This document shows positions 6,411-10,617 of a stretch of 10,617 nucleotides of DNA, one piece after another. The translations under genes and the position numbers were made by a program. Where the stretch lies: positions 1 to 10,617 of the forward strand of contig JAPUIL010000441.1 in NCBI GenBank assembly GCA_027297085.1. Direction: 5' to 3'. The stretch comes from Verrucomicrobiota bacterium. GTDB taxonomy: Bacteria > Verrucomicrobiota > Verrucomicrobiia > Opitutales > UBA2995. The notes below the pieces were generated by a model. That model did not search any database, was not told where the DNA came from, and saw nothing but the letters and a program-made list of their open reading frames with translations. Each line of letters begins with the position of its first letter. The stretch's first letter is position 1.

Positions 6411-6499
6411 GATCGAGTGATCGAGCTCCTAATTTTTAATTTTTAAAGCATTGTTTAGGAATACTTTATACACTCCGTTTTTTGAGTCATACTGACTCA
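6411..6499. repeat. Short repeats in the 6367-6548 gap
   Basis: The ~180-base AT-rich gap between the frameshifted gene and the DUF1552 relic holds no gene I can support. It contains a tandem GATCGAG pair with an eight-base period (6411-6417 and 6419-6425) and a perfect inverted repeat TGAGTCA-tac-TGACTCA (6483-6499). The latter is preceded, not followed, by a T-run on the plus strand, so it is not a plus-strand terminator; a protein-binding site is possible. Both are short enough to arise by chance. Confidence 0.3.
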
Positions 6500-6548
6500 G
6501 GAAATCGCCTCGTACCTGCGATTTAGTTCAAGTATTTGCCCTCGAACT

Positions 6549-6707
6549 ATTTGCGTAATCCTGGCAGGAGGAGGATTTAAAAACCAGGGACATATTATTC
6601 TTCCCGAAGAGAATCGCGAACGTGTTCCACTGTGCAATCTCTATGTAACCATGTTGCAGCACTTGGGCATGGAGACGGATGTCTTCAACGCTGGCACCGG
6701 CACCTAA
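6549..6707 (+). pseudogene. C-terminal relic of a DUF1552 protein
   Basis: The plus-strand frame ending at TAA 6705-6707 reads VILAGGGFKNQGHIILP, then ENRERVPLCNLYVTMLQ and HLGMETDVFNAGTGT. This matches the C-terminal signature of DUF1552 proteins (LAGGGF-K/R-H-G-Q-H, N-x-P-L-C-N-L-x-x-S-M-L-Q-x-x-G-x-E-T-D-x-F-x-x-S-T-G-T). Family members are about 400-450 residues; only ~50 codons remain. The frame is open back to 6486 but sequence before ~6549 no longer resembles the family, and there is no usable start. DUF1552 genes normally travel with DUF1592-type genes in Planctomycetes and Verrucomicrobia, and one such gene follows 30 bases downstream. The 5' end was probably removed by deletion. Confidence 0.75.
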
Positions 6708-6737
6708 AAACCCTTTGTCTAACTCGCCCGTAATAAG

Positions 6738-7769
6738 ATGAACCGGTTTATTACCACCAGCACCAGCCTGCTTCTGACAACCCTCAGTGGTTTTGCTTAC
6801 ACCGGCGTCCAACTCGAATACGAGGTTCGTCCGTTCATGAAGCAATATTGTTATACCTGCCACGGCGAAGAAAAACAGAAATGAGACCGGCGCTTCGACA
6901 CACTCTCCTCCGATTTACCGAACGTCGATGCGTTGACGAATTGGCAGGATATCCTCGACTTGCTGAACTTGGGAGACATGCCGCCGAAAGCGGCAGATCT
7001 TCGTCCTGAAGATTCGGAAATCTCCAAAGTCGTAAACACTCTGACGGACTCCATCGCGGAAGCTCATGCCCTAAGCCAGGACCAAAGCCCCCAGCCAGTT
7101 CTCCGTCGACTAAATCGTAGGGAGTATCTGAATACAGTTCGTGATCTCTTCGGATTTAACATGACTCTGTTTGATCCAAGCACCGGGTTTCCCGAAGATG
7201 ATGAGAAGCACGGGTTCGACAACCTGGGCGCTACTTTAGTCACTTCCAGTTACCTGCTGGAAAACATTTTAGGCGCTCCCCCAGCACCTCCTCCGCCTGA
7301 TGTGGAACCCTTGGAACCGGATATTAGGGGTGCAACCAGTATCCGCGAACAATTACAGAAGCACAGAAAAGTCGCCACCTGCGCTGAGTGTCATGCCAAA
7401 ATCGATCCGCTGGGATTCGCATTGGAAGGCTTTAATGCGGTGGGTGGCCAACGAAGATTCTACGACGACAATGGTAAGGTAAAGGTGGATACGAGTGGCA
7501 ATTTTCCGGATGGCACAGAATTCGATGGCATCGAGGGCCTCAGATTTATTCTGTCGGGACGTAAAGACCAATTCGCGCATTGCCTGACTGAAAAACTGCT
7601 TACCTATGCGACCGGTCGCGAAATGACTGTCAGGGATCGCTCGCACATCGATGCTATAACCACAATCCTGAAAAACAAAGGTTACGGATTACAGGACCTG
7701 GTATTGGAGATCATTTCCAGTGAACCTTTCCGTATCACGGGTCGGTCAACTACTTTGGCCAGGAACTAA
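6738..7769 (+). pseudogene. DUF1592-class planctomycete-type cytochrome gene, broken by a nonsense codon and an internal deletion
   Basis: From the ATG at 6738 the first 48 codons give a signal peptide (FITTSTSLLLTTLSGFA) and a PSCyt1-like haem site KQYCYTCHGEE (C38, C41, H42), then TGA at 6882-6884. The same frame continues open to 7769 with family order kept: RFDTLSSDLPN and GDMPPKAADL of the cytochrome domain, DUF1587 (VLRRLNRREYLNTVRDLFG to SSYLLE, ~117-175), the end of DUF1588 (ENILGAPPAPPPPDVEPLE, then TCAECHAKIDPLGFALE) and DUF1585 (DTSGNFPDG, LTEKLLTYATGRE, ISSEPF). DUF1595, DUF1592 and the start of DUF1588 are missing, so 343 codons remain where relatives have roughly 700-900. The stop most likely arose from GGA or another sense codon by one substitution. 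Intact members are exported c-type-cytochrome-like proteins of poorly defined role; this copy should be non-functional. Confidence 0.85.
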
Positions 7770-7873
7770 AAATACAGAGTTCCTCGTTTACCAAGCTGGG
7801 CAGGTTAAATCAGCTTTCCTAAACCGTAAATGCTCCTAGCAGCACGATTTGTATTGAGGAGATGGGTGCTAGA

Positions 7874-9235
7874 CTAACTTACCGTCGTGCACGGCTGCAG
7901 TCGTCCAATCAGATCTGACGATTGCCGAGCCCCATAATTAAAATTTACCTCGATATCGGGCAAGGCATCTAATTCCAGATCAAAATTCCGTATCAGGTTG
8001 GCCATTACAATGGGCATGTGGATACGCGCCAGGTTCATGCCCAGACAAATATGGGAACTTCCACCGAATGTGCCATGCGCTTTTTTTGGATACTCGTTTT
8101 CAATCCATCGCGATGGTTTGAACCGTGAAGATTCTTCATAAATTTCGTCCAGGAAATGAGTCAATGTATGCAGGTGAAGCACTCGTGTCCCAGCCGGTAA
8201 ATCATAACCTTCGAACTCCAAATCCTGGGCACATAGCCGGGGCATCACTGGAGCAGCCGGGAATATGCGCTCCATTTCCATGATTGTGGCTTTCAATTTC
8301 GGAAATCGGTCCATACCACGAAGCAGATGTTCCGGTTCATAGTCGCTGACTTCTTCCTGCAATTGCTGGTACCAATCTGGATCTTCCTGCAAGTAACGCA
8401 AACCACAGTTTAAAGTCCTGGCCGTATTTCCGGTTCCCGCCATCAAAAGCAGGTAGGCTTCAGGAATCCACTCATCGATATCCGGCAGGCTCTCACGCTC
8501 TTCTTTATGATCGATAATGGTTTGGAAATTGTCTTCTTCCCGGTGCCCCGCCAGACGCTTTTCGACCAGCGTTCTCAAATATCCAAATACGAAGGCTTTA
8601 AGTTCCAGAAAATCCGAACGGCCATAGTAGACCTTCCGTTGCTCCGCCGTCTTGGTGATGCCCGGCAGGAATTCTTCTTCAAATTTAATAAACTTGCGGC
8701 GCTCCTCACCGCTCAGCTCGGCGATTAACACCGATTTGGAATTGGCTTCGGTCAAAGCTTCCATGAAGAGGTCCATCAAACTCCAAGTCTCCCCTGCTCT
8801 TTCCGTGAGAAACTGCCGGACAACGGCGTCGATAGTTGGAATTTGGCGAGCAATCAGGCTCATGGCAAATCCCGGTTTCAACGCCTTTCTTTTAGCCCTA
8901 TGTGCCGGACCATCCATTTGGGTCACATGGGTCGACCCCATGACCTCTCGAAAGCCTTTCTGAGGATCTTCGTAGTTCCAACGATCGGGGTGACCCCATG
9001 CCCACTCATTTGCTTTTAAACCGCCGACGCACACCCAATCTTCACCACGATAAAAAACACGATAAATAGGACCTAACTTCTCATATGCTGTCAGATGATC
9101 AAACTGTTCGATTTCCTTTTCATATTCGGAATGATCCAGACCAAGCCTATCGTAATGAGGAATGGAGTCGAAAGATGACATGCCCTTAAAAAAGCAGATC
9201 CGATTCGGCGGAGCGAGCGGAAACTGGGAAGTCAT
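7874..9235 (-). CDS. Cytochrome P450
   Basis: Haem-thiolate monooxygenase, 453 residues from the ATG at 9233-9235, normal P450 length, soluble with no membrane anchor. Seen in order: a proline-rich start (FPLAPPNR); the C-helix region DGPAHRAKRKALKPGF; the I-helix LLLMAGTGNTARTL (~263-275); the K-helix ExxR in EMERIF (E320, R323); PRLCAQDLEFEGYDLPAGT; the PERF-like SRFKPSRW; and the haem loop FGGSSHICLG with C397 as thiolate ligand. Two deviations stand out: AGTGNT in place of AGx(D/E)T(T/S), with Asn at the acid position, and Ser for the second conserved Gly of FxxGxxxCxG. A longer frame reaching 9322 overlaps fusA and its terminator, so it was rejected. ATG 9181 is a further alternative. 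No ferredoxin or reductase gene is nearby, so the redox partner and substrate are unknown. Confidence 0.93.
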   Translation of the reverse strand: MTSQFPLAPPNRICFFKGMSSFDSIPHYDRLGLDHSEYEKEIEQFDHLTAYEKLGPIYRVFYRGEDWVCVGGLKANEWAWGHPDRWNYEDPQKGFREVMGSTHVTQMDGPAHRAKRKALKPGFAMSLIARQIPTIDAVVRQFLTERAGETWSLMDLFMEALTEANSKSVLIAELSGEERRKFIKFEEEFLPGITKTAEQRKVYYGRSDFLELKAFVFGYLRTLVEKRLAGHREEDNFQTIIDHKEERESLPDIDEWIPEAYLLLMAGTGNTARTLNCGLRYLQEDPDWYQQLQEEVSDYEPEHLLRGMDRFPKLKATIMEMERIFPAAPVMPRLCAQDLEFEGYDLPAGTRVLHLHTLTHFLDEIYEESSRFKPSRWIENEYPKKAHGTFGGSSHICLGMNLARIHMPIVMANLIRNFDLELDALPDIEVNFNYGARQSSDLIGRLQPCTTVS

Positions 9236-9242
9236 ACTTTTA

Positions 9243-9277
9243 CAAAAAAGCACCCAGACGTCAGACCCGGGTGCTTT
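9243..9277 (-). terminator. Intrinsic terminator of fusA
   Basis: On the minus strand AAAGCACCC (9269-9277) and GGGTGCTTT (9247-9255) form a perfect nine-base stem with a 13-base loop, followed by an unbroken T-run (9244-9249). It begins 22 bases past the fusA stop codon and ends only eight bases before the P450 ATG. This is the clearest terminator in the window. Confidence 0.92.
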
Positions 9278-9299
9278 GGAAAAGTGTTGTTTATATAAT

Positions 9300-10617
9300 C
9301 TACTTTTTGGCGTTTCTTTCAATCGCTTCGGCGATCACCTGTTCGGAGATATTTCTCGGACACGGTTCATAGTGAGAAAACTCCATGGAGAACTGGCCAC
9401 GACCGGAAGTCATACTACGTAAGTCGCCGATATATCCAAACATATCGCTCAGGGGAGCGTCGGCTTTTACGCGGACTCCAGTAGGAGTAGTCTCTTGAGA
9501 TTTGATAATTCCACGGCGGCGGTTAAGGTCACCGATCACATCACCTACATGGTCGTCCGGACAGAACACATCGATCTTCATGATGGGCTCAAGAATCTGC
9601 GGACCCGCCTTTGGCATTGACTGACGATAACCAGACCGGGCAGCAATTTCGAAAGCAACAGCCGAGGAATCGACGGCATGGAAAGCGCCATCTAACAGTG
9701 TGACCTTAACATCTACGGTTGGATATTCTGCGAGGACACCTTTCTCCATGGAATTCTTGAAACCCTTTTCAATGGCAGGCCAGTATTCCTTGGGAACGTT
9801 ACCTCCGACCACTTTAGATTCGAAAGAGAAACCTTCTCCGGATTCAGCAGGCTCGACAATATAGTTGATACGTCCGAATTGGCCGGAACCACCAGACTGT
9901 TTCTTGTGAGTGTAGGAATCCTCAAGGCGCTGGGAAATAGTCTCGCGATAAGCAACCTGAGGCTTGCCTACATCCACATGAACTCCATGGGTACGTTTTA
10001 GGATATCAACCTTAATATCAAGGTGCAGCTCACCCATTCCCTTCAGAATGGTTTCACCACTGTCCGGGTCAGTTTCAACGTGGAAAGAAGGATCTTCCTG
10101 AACCATCTTGCCCAGGGCTACACTCATCTTCTCGGCATTGATCTTATCCAAAGGTGCCACGGCAATAGAAATAACCGGTTCCGGGAACACCATAGGCTCA
10201 AGAGTAGCCGGATTTTTGGGATCAGCCAGGGTATGGCCTGTTTGAACATTTTTGATACCGAGAAGCGCAACGATGTCACCCGCTTGAGCAGAATCCAATT
10301 CCTCACGGCTGTCCGCGTGCATTTCAACAATACGTCCGACGCGTTCAGTCTTACCTGTGTAGGTGTTGAGAACGTTGGTACCCTTTTTAAGAGTTCCCGA
10401 GTAGATACGAGTAAAGGTCAATGCGCCATACTTGTCGTCCATAATCTTGAACGCCAACATACGGAGTGGCTCATTCGGATCGACAATAGCGAACTCACCC
10501 GTTGGATTTCCATCCAGATCCATTTCTGGCTGGGGTTTAACTTCCGTAGGATTCGGCAGATAATCTACCACTGCATCGAGAAGCAGCTGCACACCCTTGT
10601 TCTTAAAAGAAGAGCCG
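9300..10617 (-). CDS. fusA: Elongation factor G, C-terminal part (runs off the window)
   Basis: Cytoplasmic GTPase that drives translocation on the ribosome and, with RRF, ribosome recycling. The last 439 codons are present; the GTPase domain proper lies beyond 10617. The window opens at [20 protein letters not shown], the end of the G domain. Domain II follows ([29 protein letters not shown]), then domain III ([29 protein letters not shown]), domain IV ([31 protein letters not shown]) and domain V ([41 protein letters not shown]). The protein ends [11 protein letters not shown]. An apparent GTG start at 10590-10592 is internal Val, not a real start. A strong terminator follows the stop. Neighbours such as rpsG, rpsL or tuf are outside the window, if present. 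Confidence 0.97.
   Translation of the reverse strand, partial: GSSFKNKGVQLLLDAVVDYLPNPTEVKPQPEMDLDGNPTGEFAIVDPNEPLRMLAFKIMDDKYGALTFTRIYSGTLKKGTNVLNTYTGKTERVGRIVEMHADSREELDSAQAGDIVALLGIKNVQTGHTLADPKNPATLEPMVFPEPVISIAVAPLDKINAEKMSVALGKMVQEDPSFHVETDPDSGETILKGMGELHLDIKVDILKRTHGVHVDVGKPQVAYRETISQRLEDSYTHKKQSGGSGQFGRINYIVEPAESGEGFSFESKVVGGNVPKEYWPAIEKGFKNSMEKGVLAEYPTVDVKVTLLDGAFHAVDSSAVAFEIAARSGYRQSMPKAGPQILEPIMKIDVFCPDDHVGDVIGDLNRRRGIIKSQETTPTGVRVKADAPLSDMFGYIGDLRSMTSGRGQFSMEFSHYEPCPRNISEQVIAEAIERNAKK

Noticed and set aside
6882..6884. TGA read as selenocysteine after the CxxCH motif
   Set aside because: The family does not carry Cys at this site, no SECIS-like hairpin was noticed, and the gene is otherwise broken.
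7836..7872. CTAGCA...TGCTAG inverted repeat downstream of the DUF1592 relic
   Set aside because: Short arms with a 25-base spacer and no T-tract; not supportable as a terminator.
9236..9322. Longer P450 start at 9322
   Set aside because: The extension runs through the fusA terminator and into the fusA 3' end, and reads as non-P450 sequence.
1..10617. CRISPR arrays, tRNA/rRNA genes, insertion sequences
   Set aside because: No regularly spaced repeats, cloverleaf, rRNA segments or transposase-like frames were found by reading both strands.

Overview
The window looks like chromosomal DNA of a member of the Verrucomicrobiota, probably an Opitutia-like (Puniceicoccales/Opitutales) marine or particle-associated bacterium. 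Three things point there: the broken DUF1587/DUF1588/DUF1585 and DUF1552 genes (families typical of Planctomycetes and Verrucomicrobia), the D-x-D-x-D-G...E-Y-x-x-G-T-D tail on a secreted thioredoxin, and the scarcity of clear Shine-Dalgarno sites. The placement is inference; no marker gene was compared.

Layout. (1) 1-1031, minus strand: a translation block rpmI (L35), rplT (L20), then the 5' part of pheS, with a candidate promoter in front of rpmI. infC, which often heads this operon, is not upstream. (2) 1144-2491, minus strand: an ECF sigma factor followed by a single-span membrane anti-sigma factor, ending in a hairpin terminator. (3) 2708-5081, plus strand, divergent from the sigma factor: three tightly spaced envelope genes. 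They encode a small DUF4266-like lipoprotein with a C-terminal Cys-x-x-Cys, an outer-membrane beta-barrel (DUF3570-like by context) and an exported TlpA-type thioredoxin. A fourth exported protein of unknown function follows at 5169-5894. (4) 5921-7769: a decaying stretch. It holds a small minus-strand gene with a frameshift, the last ~50 codons of a DUF1552 gene, and a DUF1592-class cytochrome-like gene that carries both a premature TGA and a large internal deletion. (5) 7874-9235, minus strand: a cytochrome P450. (6) 9243-10617, minus strand: a strong intrinsic terminator and the C-terminal two thirds of fusA (EF-G).

How the parts relate. The most system-like unit is 1217-5081: a stress-type sigma/anti-sigma pair back to back with an envelope redox cassette (lipoprotein, barrel, thioredoxin). 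A simple model is that the sigma factor responds to an envelope redox or metal signal and drives the divergent cassette, but no convincing shared promoter motif was found by eye. In related arrangements known to me a FAD:protein FMN transferase (ApbE) often accompanies DUF4266/DUF3570; none is in this window. The 6.5-7.8 kb region appears to be the relic of a tandem DUF1592-DUF1552 array.
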